A stretch of 64,000 nucleotides of DNA from Lunularia cruciata (taxonomy: Eukaryota > Streptophyta > Marchantiopsida > Lunulariales > Lunulariaceae), in the NCBI GenBank assembly GCA_948567375.1, contig OX419757.1, forward strand, positions 25,662,732-25,726,731, read 5' to 3'. Of the stretch, positions 11,427 to 21,973 are shown one piece after another. The position numbers and the translations under genes are program-made. Below the pieces are notes generated by a model. The model was not told where the DNA came from and made no database searches. It worked only from the letters and a program-made list of their open reading frames with translations. Within the stretch, counting starts at the first letter, position 1, and each line of letters opens with the position of its first letter.

Positions 11427-12401
11427 ATGAGCTTGATTAGTTCCAATGGGATTGAAGGCTCGACCTATGCAAGTCTGCTTCACTTGCAAGGTATGATATC
11501 TAATCGGGGTTGTAGAATTTTGGTTGATTCTGGAAGTTCAGAGAATTGCATGTCTATGCAAGTAGCAAAGGAATTTGGTATTCCTATCAAGCCAATGATT
11601 GGGAGTAAATTGATGATGGTGGATGGTAGAAAGGGTTCTGCATTCCACACCTCGCATCTTGTTACCTTCAAGATTGGGAAGGAGTATTTGGAGTGTATGA
11701 GGTTTGTAGTGGCACCTCTACACTATGATATCATTCTGGGTCTACCTTGGCTTGAACGTCATAAGGTTCAATTTGATTGGACTCAACGCCAAATTCAAGT
11801 ACAACACCAAGGTAGGAATTTCCGATTAGGTTGTCTGGCACCTCTGAGTAAGACACTTAAGAATAGTCAGTCCCAAGGTGGGAAGTTTGTCAAGAAGGTA
11901 GCCGTAGAGTAAATCTGGAAGGGAGATGAGTCCCAAGATGGGAAGTTTGCCATGAAGGCAACCATGGAGCATGCTTGGAAGAGAGATGAGTCCCTAGAAG
12001 GGAAGTTTGTTAATGAAGCAGCCATAGAGCAAGCTTTGGAGGAAGATAAGTTTGTATTCGCGGTGTGGATCAAGCCAATTGCACAAGAACAATCTGAGGA
12101 GGGCCAAGTGCCGCATCAAGCAATGGTTGATCAGATAGTTCAAGAATTTGCAGATGTGTTTCCGGACAATCTGCCAAAGGGATTACCCTCCGATCAAGGT
12201 ATGCCCTTCAAGATCGAGTTATTGCCAGGGAGTACTCCAGTGAGTAGACCAATCTATCGGCTCTCACCAAAGGAGTTGGAGGAGTTGCAAACAACACTTA
12301 CAGAGTTGTTGGAGAAGGATTTCATTCGACATAGTACCTCTCCTTGGGGAGCACCGGTATTATTTGTTTCGAAGAAGGATGGTCCGTGGTGGTGTTCTTA
12401 G
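11427..12401 (+). pseudogene. Protease and truncated reverse transcriptase of copy 2
   Basis: The protease keeps its catalytic LVDSGSSENC and [11 protein letters not shown] stop (11910-11912) falls in the repeated linker. RT begins in 11952-12401 with [14 protein letters not shown] but jumps from VSKKDG straight to the sequence encoding VVVFLDD. About 298 bp present in copy 1 (9477-9774) are deleted, which removes the RT palm motifs and shifts the frame. This copy cannot encode active reverse transcriptase. Confidence 0.88.
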
Positions 12402-12414
12402 ATGATATCTAAAT

Positions 12415-13190
12415 CTATAGCAGGACAAAGGCAGAACATGTGAATCATGTGCGAGAATTCCTAAGATGACTACAACAATGGAAATTTTACTGCAAGAAGT
12501 CAAAGTGCGCTTTTTGGCAGAAGGAGGTTACCTTCTTGGGTCATAAGATCTCATCAGAAGGGATCAAGATGGAAGGAAGAGAAGATAAAGGCCATTACTG
12601 ATTGGCCTACCCCGAAGGATGCTACCAAAGTATGAGCATTCAATGGATTGGCCAGTTTTTACCGACGGTTCATCCACTATTATGCTCATGTGGCTACATC
12701 ATTGACTGACCTCTTGGGAAAGAACTCAAGCTTCCAATGGACCATCAAGCATGAAGAAGCATTCCAGAAGTTAAAGCATATGGTGTCTTCAAGACCTATT
12801 CTTCAACAATATGATCCTCAACTACCTTGTGTGGTTGATTTTGATGCTTCTAACTTTGCAATTGGAGCTGTGTTGCAACAAGAGTTTCCAGATAGACTAC
12901 ATCCTATTGCCTTTGTGTCTTGCCAACTATATACAGCTGAAAGAAATTACTCTGCTTGAGATCAAGAACAACTTGCAATGGTATATGCCACCAAGGTATG
13001 GAGGCATTATCTCTTGGGGAAGCAAGTGATCATGCAAACTGATCACAAGCCATTGTTGCAGACCTTACACTTGGAGCACATGAAGAGTCGGCATCATCGA
13101 TGGGAAGAGCAACTCCAATTGTTTGACATCAAACTTGAGTACAAACCAGGTCGGTTCCATGTCATCCCCGATGCTCTATCACGATGACCT
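12415..13190 (+). pseudogene. RT thumb and RNase H of copy 2
   Basis: The connection region GLASFYRRFIHYYAHVATSL is followed by RNase H, whose first catalytic Asp is in VVDFDASNFAIGAVLQQ. It ends HVIPDALSR, the usual Ty3/gypsy RNase H terminus. Breaks fall at 12630-12632 and 12957-12959, giving open stretches 12648-12959 and 12978-13187. Confidence 0.88.
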
Positions 13191-13193
13191 GAT

Positions 13194-14345
13194 TTGAAGG
13201 ATCTTCCTCTCATCATGGCGGCAATTACAATGGTGTCCATTGACCCTAAGGTCCATAATGAGTTTCAATCAGCTCTACAACAAGATCCCTTCTTCCAAAT
13301 GGCACACGGTCGTTTGACAGCACACGACAAGGAGTACAACACCTTCTCCTTCAAGGAAGGCCTCTTATTCCATGCAGACCGGATCTATGTTCCAGCCAAA
13401 GGTGATCTTCAACTTGTGCGCCTTCAAGAAGCCCATGATTTACCAATAGTTGGTCACATGGGAGTGGACAAGACCTTGGGCACCGTCCAACGCCAATGGT
13501 GGTGGCCCAACATGACATGAGACTTTGTTCGATCATGTGAGAGTTGCCAACGGAATAAGGCCAGCAACCAGAAGCCGAGTGGACTCCTTCAACCACTCGC
13601 CATTCCATCTGCTCGCTGGGAGCATGTGAGCTTGGATCTCATCACATCCTTGCCAAGGACAAAACAAGGACACACCGCAATCGTGGTGTTTGTGGATAAG
13701 CTTAGTAAGCAAATCCACTTGGCACCAACCTGTGATACCGTGGATGCTCCAACCCTAGTGCAAATCTACTTCAACAATGTCTTCAAGCATCATGGGATGC
13801 CACGTGTACTCATCTCTGACCGTGACCCTTGATTTACCGAGAAGTTTTGGCAAGCACTCTTCTAGATATTGTGCACCAAGCTTGCTTTGTCCATAGCCTA
13901 TCATCCTCAAACTGATGGACAAACCGAACGCACAAATCGTACATTGGAGGATATGTTGCGGGCCTTTGTCAATTTCTACCATACCAATTAGGACGAATGT
14001 CTTGCAGTTGCAAAATTTGCCTACAACAATTCCAAACAGGCAAGCACCGGATTTTCTCCTTTCTTTCTCAATTTTGGCCAAGATCCGCTTGTTCCAGATT
14101 CTCTTCTTGCTCTCCCTCCATCTCAAGTTCCTCATACTTCCACATTCTTGACCACTATATCCCAATCACTCCAACAAGCCAGGTCTCACCTCCTTGTTGC
14201 TCAGAATCGCCAAAAACAATATGCGGACCACCATAATCGTGATCTCACCTTTGAAGTTGGTGATAAAGTCATGCTATCCTCCAGTAACCTCTCTCTCTCC
14301 CACTTGATACCCAAGTTCGTAAACTTGCCCCTAACTGGATAGGAC
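13194..14345 (+). pseudogene. Integrase of copy 2
   Basis: The HHCC zinc finger is visible (HDLPIVGHMGVDK, then CESCQRNKA after a stop at 13518-13520). The core has SLDLITSLPRTKQGHTAIVV and ISDRDP. A stop (TGA for CGC/TGC) follows ISDRDP at 13830-13832 and further stops follow. The remainder matches copy 1's intact integrase in order, with frameshifts around 14100 and 14300. Confidence 0.88.
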
Positions 14346-14728
14346 CCTTTGATATCACCCAAATTGTCTCTCATGTTGCTTATTGACTTGCCTTACCTTG
14401 TCACATGTGTATCCATCCTGTCTTTCATGTTTCCAAGCTGAAACCCTTTGTTCCTAACCCCTCTTCCTTTTCCTCTCGAGTCCAACCTCCCTCTTTACTA
14501 GTCCCTATCAATGATCATGAGGAGTACAAAGTTGATCGTATCCTTGCGCGTCGCCATATCCAATGAGGCCGTCGCCAACATACGGAGTACAAGGTCCTTT
14601 GGAAAGAGTATTCCTTTCATGATGCCACCTGGGAACCTCTTTCTCACCTCCAAAATGCAAAGACGGCCATCCAGGAATTTGAAGCTTCATTGGCGACGAG
14701 GACGTCACCAACTAGTGGCGGGGGAATA
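14346..14728 (+). pseudogene. Integrase C-terminus, chromodomain and polypurine tract of copy 2
   Basis: The GPF module (GPFDITQIVSHVAY) is followed by a chromodomain (EYKVDRILARRHIQ, stop, then EYKVLWKEYSFHDATWEPLS). The GGCGGGGGAATA polypurine tract abuts the 3' LTR. Chromodomains of this class steer integration to particular chromatin. Confidence 0.88.
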
Positions 14729-15143
14729 TGTAACCAATATGGAGTTTAGCGACGAAGTTAGTCGGGATCACAAAGTGGCACATAAGACAAATTAGCCTAC
14801 AATATTCCGGAAGTATCTAGGAAGCTTCTTGGGAAGCTTCTCGGTTAGCTTAGCTTGCACCTTAAGTAAGTAGCTTCTAAAAGGAAGCTTCTAGAAGCTT
14901 CCAACTAGCTTAGCTTGCACGCCAAGTAGGCGGCTTCTAGAAGGAAGCTTTTTGAGAAGCTTCCTAGTTAACTTGGCTTGCACTCTAAGAAAGCGGCTTG
15001 AGGAAGCTTCTCAAGGGCCTTGTATGCTACCTATAAATACCAAAGCCAAAGCTCATGCTAGGCATTCGGAGTTTTCCCTCATTCAAGTGTCCCAATGTGA
15101 GTTTCCATTCTCCTATTTCTCTCCTCGGTTTTGGTCTTTTACA
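14729..15143 (+). repeat. 3' LTR of chromovirus copy 2
   Basis: It starts TGTAACCAATATGG and ends TTTTACA, directly followed by target duplication GATGA. It shares CTCGGTTTTGGTCT with the 9798 LTR. One GAAGCTTC unit near 15006 is lost compared with that LTR. Confidence 0.94.
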
Positions 15144-15932
15144 GATGATATCTTTATCTATAGTAGGACAAAGGCAAAACACATGAATCATGTGCAAGAA
15201 GTCCTAAGATGACTACGACAAAGGAAATTTTACTGCAAGAAGTCAAAGTGTGCTTTTTGGCGGAAGGAGGTTACCTTCTTGGGTCATAAGATCTCATCAG
15301 AGGGGATCAAGATGGAAGAAGAGAAGATCAAGGCCATTACTGATTGGCCTACCCCAAAGGATGCTACCAAAGTACAAGCATTCAATGGATTGGCCAGTTT
15401 TTACCAACGGTTCATCCACTATTATGCTCACGTGGCTGCACCATTGACTGACCTCTTGGGAAAGAACTCGAGCTTCCAATGGACCACCAAGCATGAAGAA
15501 GCATTCCAAAAGTTAAAGCATATGGTGTCTTCAAGATCTATTCTTCAACCATATGATCCTCAACTACCTTGTGTGGTTTATTTTGATGCTTCTAACTTTG
15601 CAATTGGAGCTGTATTGCAACAAGAATTTCTAGATGGACTACATCCTATTGCCTTTGTGTCTCGCCGACTAAATACAGCTGAAAGAAATTACTCTTCTTG
15701 AGATCGGGAACAACTTGCAATGGTATATGCCACCAAGGTATGGAGGCATTATCTCTTGGGGAAACAAGTGATCATGCAAACTAATCACAAGCCATTGTTG
15801 CATACCTTACACCTAGAGCACATGAAGAGTCGACATCATCGATGGGAAGAGCAACTCCAATTGTTCAACATCAAACTTGAGTACAAACCAGGTTGGTTCC
15901 ATGTCATCCCCGATGCTCTATCACAATGACCT
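15144..15932 (+). pseudogene. RT C-terminus and RNase H of copy 1 (resumes after nested insert)
   Basis: The sequence resumes at GATGATATC, completing the catalytic Asp-Asp and IFIYSRTKAKHMNHV. The open stretch 15279-15701 holds the connection (FYQRFIHYYAHVAAPLTDLL) and RNase H (VVYFDASNFAIGAVLQQ). A stop at 15699-15701 breaks RNase H. The frame then continues 15720-15929 and ends HVIPDALSQ. Confidence 0.9.
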
Positions 15933-16157
15933 GATTTGAAGGATCTTCCTCTCATCGCGGCAGCAATTACAACGGTGTCAATTGATCCCAAGATTCATAA
16001 CGAGTTTTGGTTAGCTCTACAGCAAGATTCCTTCTTCCAAATGGTACATGGTCGGCTAACAACAGGTGACAAGGAGTACAACACCTTCTCCTTCAAGGAA
16101 GGCCTTCTATTCCATGCGGACCGGATCTATGTTCCAGCCAAAGGTGATCTTTGACTT

Positions 16158-17315
16158 GTGCGCCTTCAAGAAGCCCATGATTTACCCATCGCTGGTCACA
16201 TGGGTGTGGACAAGACCTTGGGTACCCTCCAACATCAACGGTGGTGGCCCAACATGACACGGGATGTTCAAGAATTTGTCCGATCGTGTGAGAGCTGCCA
16301 ACGTAACAAGGCCAGCAACCAGAAGCCGGGTGGACTCCTTCAACTGCTTGCCATTCCATCAGCTCGTTGGGAGCATGTGAGCTTGGATCTCATCACATCC
16401 TTGCCAAAGACAAAACAAGGACACACCGCCATCGTGGTGTTTGTGGATAAGCTTAGTAAGAAAATCCACTTGGCACCAACCTGTGATACCGTGGATGCTC
16501 CAACCTTAGCACAAATCTACTTTGACAATGTCTTCAAGCATCATGGAATGCCATGCGTACTCATCTCCGACCGTGATCCTTGCTTTACCGGGAAGTTTTG
16601 GCAAGCACTCTTTAAGATACTCGGCACCAAGCTTGCTTTGTCCACGGCCTATCATCCTCAAACTGATGGACAAACCAAACGTGCAGATCGCACATTGGAG
16701 GATATGTTGCGTGCCTTTGTCAATGTCCACCATACTAATTGGGATGAATGTCTTGTCGCTGCCAAATTTGCCTACAACAATTCCAAACAGGCAAGCACCG
16801 GATTCTCTCCTTTCTTTCTCAATTTTGGCCAAGATCTGCTTGTTCTAGATTCTCTTCTTGCTCCCCCTCTATCTCAAGTTCCTCATACTTCCACATTCTT
16901 GACTACTATATCCCAATCTCTCCAACAAGCCAAGTCTCACCTCCTTATTGCTCAAAATTGCCAAAAACAATATGCGGACCACCATCATTGCGATCTCACC
17001 TTTGAAGTCGGTGATAAAGTCATGCTATCCTCTAGTAACCTCCCTCTCCCACTTGATACCCAAGTTCATAAACTTGCTCCTAATTGGATAGGACCCTTTG
17101 ATATCACCCAAATTGTCTCTCATGTTGCTTATCGTCTTGCATTGCCTTGTCACATGTGTATCCATCCTGTCTTTCATGTTTCCAAGTTGAAACCCTTTGT
17201 TCCTAACCCCTCTTCCTTTTCCTCTCAAGTCCAACCTCCTCCTCTTCCTGTCCCTATCAATGATCATGAGGAGTACAAAGTTGATCGTATCCTTGCACGT
17301 CGCCACATTCAATGA
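16158..17315 (+). CDS. Integrase of copy 1, long open frame (385 codons)
   Basis: This is the best-preserved retroelement frame in the window. It covers the HHCC zinc finger (HDLPIAGHMG...CESCQRNKA), the DDE core (first Asp in SLDLITSLPKTKQG, second in ISDRDPCFTGKFW, Glu after [17 protein letters not shown]) and the GPY/F module (IGPFDITQIVSHVAYRL). It stops by TGA at 17313-17315, a few residues into the chromodomain (EYKVDRILARRHIQ). Integrase inserts the element cDNA into host DNA in the nucleus. In life it would be part of a gag-pol polyprotein, so the ATG at 16158 is not a real start. The region just upstream is interrupted at 16153. Confidence 0.88.
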   Translation: MRLQEAHDLPIAGHMGVDKTLGTLQHQRWWPNMTRDVQEFVRSCESCQRNKASNQKPGGLLQLLAIPSARWEHVSLDLITSLPKTKQGHTAIVVFVDKLSKKIHLAPTCDTVDAPTLAQIYFDNVFKHHGMPCVLISDRDPCFTGKFWQALFKILGTKLALSTAYHPQTDGQTKRADRTLEDMLRAFVNVHHTNWDECLVAAKFAYNNSKQASTGFSPFFLNFGQDLLVLDSLLAPPLSQVPHTSTFLTTISQSLQQAKSHLLIAQNCQKQYADHHHCDLTFEVGDKVMLSSSNLPLPLDTQVHKLAPNWIGPFDITQIVSHVAYRLALPCHMCIHPVFHVSKLKPFVPNPSSFSSQVQPPPLPVPINDHEEYKVDRILARRHIQ

Positions 17316-17477
17316 GGCCGTCGCCAACATATAGAGTACAAGGTCCTTTGGAAAGGGTATCCCCTTCATGATGCCACCTGGGAACCTCTTTCTCACCTCC
17401 AAAATGCAAAGACGGCCATCTAGGAATTTGAAGCTTCACTAGCGACGAGGACATCACCAACTAGCGGCGGGGGAATA
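17316..17477 (+). pseudogene. Chromodomain remainder and polypurine tract of copy 1
   Basis: After the stop the frame continues GRRQHIEYKVLWKGYPLHD and ATWEPLSHLQNAKTAI. A second stop precedes EFEASLATRTS. The purine tract GGCGGGGGAATA ends at 17477, next to the 3' LTR. Confidence 0.85.
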
Positions 17478-17904
17478 TGTAACAATATGGAGTTTAGCGA
17501 CGATGTCAGGTGGGCTCACGAAGTAGCACATAAGACAAATTAACCTAGAATATTTTGGAAGTATCTAAGAAGCTTCTTGGGAAGTTTCCCGGTTAGCTTA
17601 GCTTCCATCTTAAGTAAGTAGCTTCTAGAAGAAAGCTTCTAGAAGCTTCCAACTAGCTTAGCTTGCACGCCAAGTAGGCAGCTTCTAGAAAGAAGCTTCT
17701 TGAGAAGCTTCTTAGTTAACTTGGCTTGCACTCTAAGAAAGCGGCTTGAGGAAGCTTCTTGAGAAGCTTCTCAAGGGCCTTGTATGCTACCTATAAATAC
17801 CAAAGCCAAAGCTTATGCTAGGCATTTGGAGTTTTTCCCTCATTCAAGTGTCCCAATGTGAGTTTCCATTCTCTTATTTCTCTCCTCGGATTCGGTCTAT
17901 TATA
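17478..17904 (+). repeat. 3' LTR of chromovirus copy 1
   Basis: It starts TGTAACAATATGG and ends CTATTATA, followed by target duplication TCTTG. It shares diagnostic variants with the LTR at 7091-7513, which confirms that those two are the outer pair. Confidence 0.94.
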
Positions 17905-17909
17905 TCTTG

Positions 17910-18657
17910 GGACCCTAAAAGCATCACTTAGGATTTACCTCTAACAACATTTTATTTTCTTCAATTTGTCATTATATTCTTTTTCATTCATAGATTTATT
18001 CTCATTCAAAGTTCATCATTCAAAAAGAAGAGCCCATTTTTCCTTTTGAAAGATAAAATAGGGACACAAAAAAAGTAATAACCAATTGAAAAATTAATAA
18101 AGTGCAAGGGAGCGGGACAAGACAAAATCCTTAAAGTTGATTCAATTCAAACTAGACTCCAATTGTTGTGCACAAAAGGATAAGAGATAGATTCAAATTA
18201 ATCACAAAGGAAGCAAGGAGTTAATACAAATTCAAAAAGGAGTTCTTCTCTTGTCATGTAGCACCTATTGTAATTAGCACTAATAACATTAACTAAACTT
18301 AGCACTAATGAAACTAATGTTTTATTATCATAAGATAGAGCCTTGTCCTTGATTCTGCCCCATAACTTTTGATTTTTGTAGCTTTATTAGGAGAGTGGAA
18401 ATGGTCCAATTGGTTGATACTTGTCAAATTTTTCTGGGCATTTCCTTATTTTTATGCATTTATTTGATGTATACTATGACAAATTTTTATGAATATCCTT
18501 GTAATGCCCATATATATCCCATGAAATCTATTACTGAAAGACCTTATTGTTTGCTTAGTAACAACTAGCACATAATAAAACTTAAATGTTAATATGCATG
18601 CCTTGTTGGTTGCATTAGTAAAGCTAACTATAGGTAATCAAAATAGGAATTGGGAGC
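17910..18657. other. Gene-free AT-rich spacer
   Basis: No open frame, repeat unit or motif that I can support lies between copy 1 and the solo LTR. Confidence 0.6.
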
Positions 18658-18662
18658 ATTTT

Positions 18663-19386
18663 TGTAATATCACAAGCTAGCCATATGATCTAGATGTGAA
18701 ATTTGGTTTGGTAACATCTAGAATGATGTTATACATGATGGTCAAAATAGATCAGGCAGAAGTATCACCAAAAGAGTACTTCTACTAATAGAGCATAAAC
18801 CGAAATAGACTTGAGAACCTTGGAACCAATAGCTAGACATATGATTTTAAGGTGAAAATTGGTTAGGTAACATCTGGAAGGATGTTACACATGATGGACT
18901 AAACAGATCAGAAAGAGGTATCACCAAAAGTGGACTTCTACTAATAGAGTAGGAACCAAAATATGCCTGAAATCTTTGAAGGCAATTTCGGAGGCCTAAA
19001 CAGATGAATTAGGCCTCGAAAATGTGCAGATTGCCCCCCCCCCCAATAGAGGAGAGGCTGGCCTTCACTCCCTCCTGGTTGGTCTTGTCGAGAGCTTTCC
19101 AACGGTACCTTACGTGATTTTGAGACTCCTATAGGAAGATTCCCTAAAAGATTCCCTCTTATCAAAGCTTGTTTGATCAACCAGATAGGACCTAGACCGA
19201 CATGTCACCCATCCAAGGGTGGAGCTTGATGACATGTCACCTATCTGTGTGCCTAATCCTATGGTGGAGCTTCCTTGGAGGAGATCCTCTTTGTCTATAT
19301 AATAAAGAGAAGGTGCTCCTTTGGGGCACCAAATGTTGAGTGTGTAATCTGTGTTTTCTCTCTTCTCTTGTCTTCAGAGTATTACA
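18663..19386 (+). mobile_element. Solo LTR, family B, copy 1
   Basis: It starts TGTAATATCAC, ends GTATTACA and is flanked by the perfect 5-bp duplication ATTTT (18658-18662, 19387-19391). A TATATAATAAAG box-like region near 19297 and a GTTGAGTGTGTAA segment give it plus orientation. It contains an 11-bp run of C (19034-19044). No internal element sequence is attached, so it is what unequal recombination between two LTRs leaves. It is homologous along its length to 38948-39683. Confidence 0.9.
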
Positions 19387-21162
19387 ATTTTCTACTCAAT
19401 ATTTTGCAAAGAAACTTGCAAATTTTCCAATCATTCACTAGCAAAGCTTGTTGAAACCATTCACAAAGAAGTTGGAAGTCCTTGAATTAAGCTTACTATC
19501 AAGAAACCTACATATTCTTAGAAGTATTTCCTCATTAGGCTTGCTAGAGGCTATCTAACTACATAAATATCCATGATTCACCACAAACTCTTTCCAATAG
19601 ATCTACAAATTCTCAAGTCTTGTCTTAACATAGCTTACATGAGTCTAAAATATGTTGTTTAATAAAGTTCATCAATATAAAATTATAAATTTCAAAAAGC
19701 TACTCAATATAAAACTGAAATCAAATTCAACATATCCATACCTACCTTTGTCTTTTCCTCTATTTCTTATCTTATTTATTAGTAACTCGCTAATTCTTGG
19801 AGTTTTCTCCATAAAAAATCCGTGCTAAAGCAATGCTTGCTAAAGGAAATTTCCATAACAAAAAGAAGTCATGAAAGTTAAAAAGGCTTGTTAGAGCTAT
19901 GTTTAATGAGACAAAAGAGGAACAAAAAAATGCTTCAATGATCATTGATTAAGCTTCTTTTTATTGTTAAAATAAAGACAAAGAAAGCTTCAAGAAGGCT
20001 TGTTCATGATATATTTGACATAAGATGCAAAAAAGTCCTAAGAAACTTTAACTTGCTTTTTTTTAACTATGTTTAATATATGATTGACCTTAGTACTAGA
20101 AAGTGCTAGCAACTTTTACTATAGCTATGTTCATTGTAAGGTTGAATTTGATGCACATAGTACTTGCAATCCTTGTTGAGGCTATATACACCATAGCAAC
20201 AAAAATTGACTCACTCCTGCAAGGTAGTGTTAGGCAAGTAACACATTAATCTCAACTTGCAATATAACAAGAGTCATAGAAGTTGCTCACGAAGTCTATA
20301 TGTAATGGTGTAGCAAGCCTTATAAGGAAATCTATAAAAGGCATATAAATCTAAAATTTATGGTATATCCTATCATGCTATTGATATCAAAGTTGGAATT
20401 TTGATTCAGTCATGTTGTTGCAAAAGGAAAACTATCCATGAAAGACATAAATTACTTGTTTCTATTGATTACATACAAGCTTCTAGATTTTAAATTTCTT
20501 GACCTTTACCTCAAGTATGACATTCATACATAAGGATGTATTAATGTATCATTGAGATGCTTTATTGGAACCTTCATTTTTATCCAAGATGATGATTCCT
20601 ATCCAAAATAAAAATAGCTTGTCCTCAAAGGAATAATATTGCAAGTCCTTATCACAATCCTCCAATAACTCTTTATTCTTGCTCTCCATATATTATTCCA
20701 TGTAGCTTTGTCACCTTTTGGCATCTTGAATACTTTCTTTATTGGGATGATAGGTTCAATATGGAAAAGTCTACCAAAAAGATAATACTTTTGTTCATAA
20801 TTCATGTTCAAATATGGTCAATGATATGGATTTCTTCACTAAGCTCAAACTATGCATATGCCTTAATTTGTAGGGTTTGATATGAGAAATTAGGTCATCA
20901 ATTTGCATAATCATGTATCTACAAAGAATGGGGTTTACTTTTAATTGAAGGTAAACATCTTGCTTTTGAAAGCAATGTTGATCAATAAAGTGCTTGATAC
21001 TTCAACCTTCCTCATACATCTTGAACATTTTGGGACTTGTCATACACATAGATGATTTGATGCAAATCTTTGATGTTCACTCTTCTATAACAACAAGATT
21101 GAGGTATAGAAAGATCTTTATTAGGAAAGGATGGATCAAGATTTATTTCTTGATACACCACA

Positions 21163-21205
<43 letters not shown>
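21163..21205. repeat. (ATT)14 microsatellite
   Basis: An uninterrupted ATT/TTA run of about 43 bp, followed by a GAAGA-rich stretch. Confidence 0.95.
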
Positions 21206-21915
21206 GAAGAGAAGAAGAGAAGAAAACCCCATAATAAAAATGTCAAATTCATTATTTACCACGTAGAAGATTTTATTCTGTTAGGATTATTGGGACTATA
21301 GGGTTTTTCTTACACTTCTTTTCTCTTCCAGTCTATTTTGCATTTTGAACTCTTTCATTACTACATTTTTGGTTGTTGATCCTTACTTCCTAATTATATA
21401 TTGGAAAGGAATTTAAAAGAAACCAAAGTGAAACTATAGGGTGAAAGTAAATATCAAACTAAAATTTATCCCTAGACTTCAAAAGCACATAAATATACCA
21501 AACAGCCAATTAACTATCTGTAAGAGAACTTGATATTTATTGGGCAAATTGGAGGTGAGTATGAGATAATATTACTTGAATCAAATATCTAATTGAATGT
21601 ATAGAGATCTAATATGCTCATGATTATAAAAATTACCAATCATAATTCCCTTGATAGCTTGAGAAATTAACAAGGCTATTTAACATAGAGATTTGCTACA
21701 AAGTATTTCTTGCACTATTAATTTGCACTATTAATGTGATACCAACAATTGCCAAATCTAACCATTTAAAGCATTGATACTCTAAACTTACCAATCATTT
21801 ATGGATCAATGTTACTTCAATACTCACATTTTGAATTAGTGAGCTAAAATATCTACCTCCATGGAATAGAATCAGTTGTCATGGGTAACATGGCTATCAA
21901 GGAGAAATACAATGG

Positions 21916-21916
<1 letters not shown>

Positions 21917-21970
<54 letters not shown>
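21917..21970. repeat. (TA)27 microsatellite
   Basis: An uninterrupted TA dinucleotide run of 54 bp. Confidence 0.95.

Positions 21971-21973
<3 letters not shown>

Larger units (their letters stand above)
9798..15143 (+). mobile_element. Ty3/gypsy chromovirus copy 2, nested in copy 1
   Basis: A second member of the same family in the same orientation. LTRs are 9798-10235 and 14729-15143. The 5-bp target duplication GATGA (9793-9797 and 15144-15148) is perfect and lies in copy 1's RT catalytic codons. Order: LTR, primer site (10237-10248), leader ORF, gag, protease, truncated RT, RNase H, integrase, chromodomain, polypurine tract (GGCGGGGGAATA, about 14717-14728), LTR. About 298 bp of the RT core are missing, and there are many stops. 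Being inside copy 1, it must be the younger insertion. Confidence 0.95.
7091..17904 (+). mobile_element. Ty3/gypsy chromovirus copy 1, split by nested copy 2
   Basis: This is a full-length but decayed LTR retrotransposon in plus orientation. Its LTRs (7091-7513 and 17478-17904) are flanked by the perfect 5-bp target duplication TCTTG (7086-7090, 17905-17909). Order: LTR, primer-binding site, leader ORF, gag, protease, reverse transcriptase (to 9797), nested copy 2 with its target duplication, rest of RT, RNase H, integrase, chromodomain, polypurine tract, LTR. Without the nested copy it is about 5.46 kb. The RT-RNaseH-integrase order places it in Ty3/gypsy, and the C-terminal chromodomain makes it a chromovirus. 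Both LTRs end in TA instead of CA. Inactivating changes include a gag stop (8091-8093), a gag deletion near 8438, a protease DSG-to-DFG change, a frameshift near 8669, RT stops (9619-9621, 9739-9741) and a chromodomain stop (17313-17315). Confidence 0.95.

Noticed and set aside
20599..20811. 70-codon minus frame
   Set aside because: Short, AT-rich, no recognisable motif.
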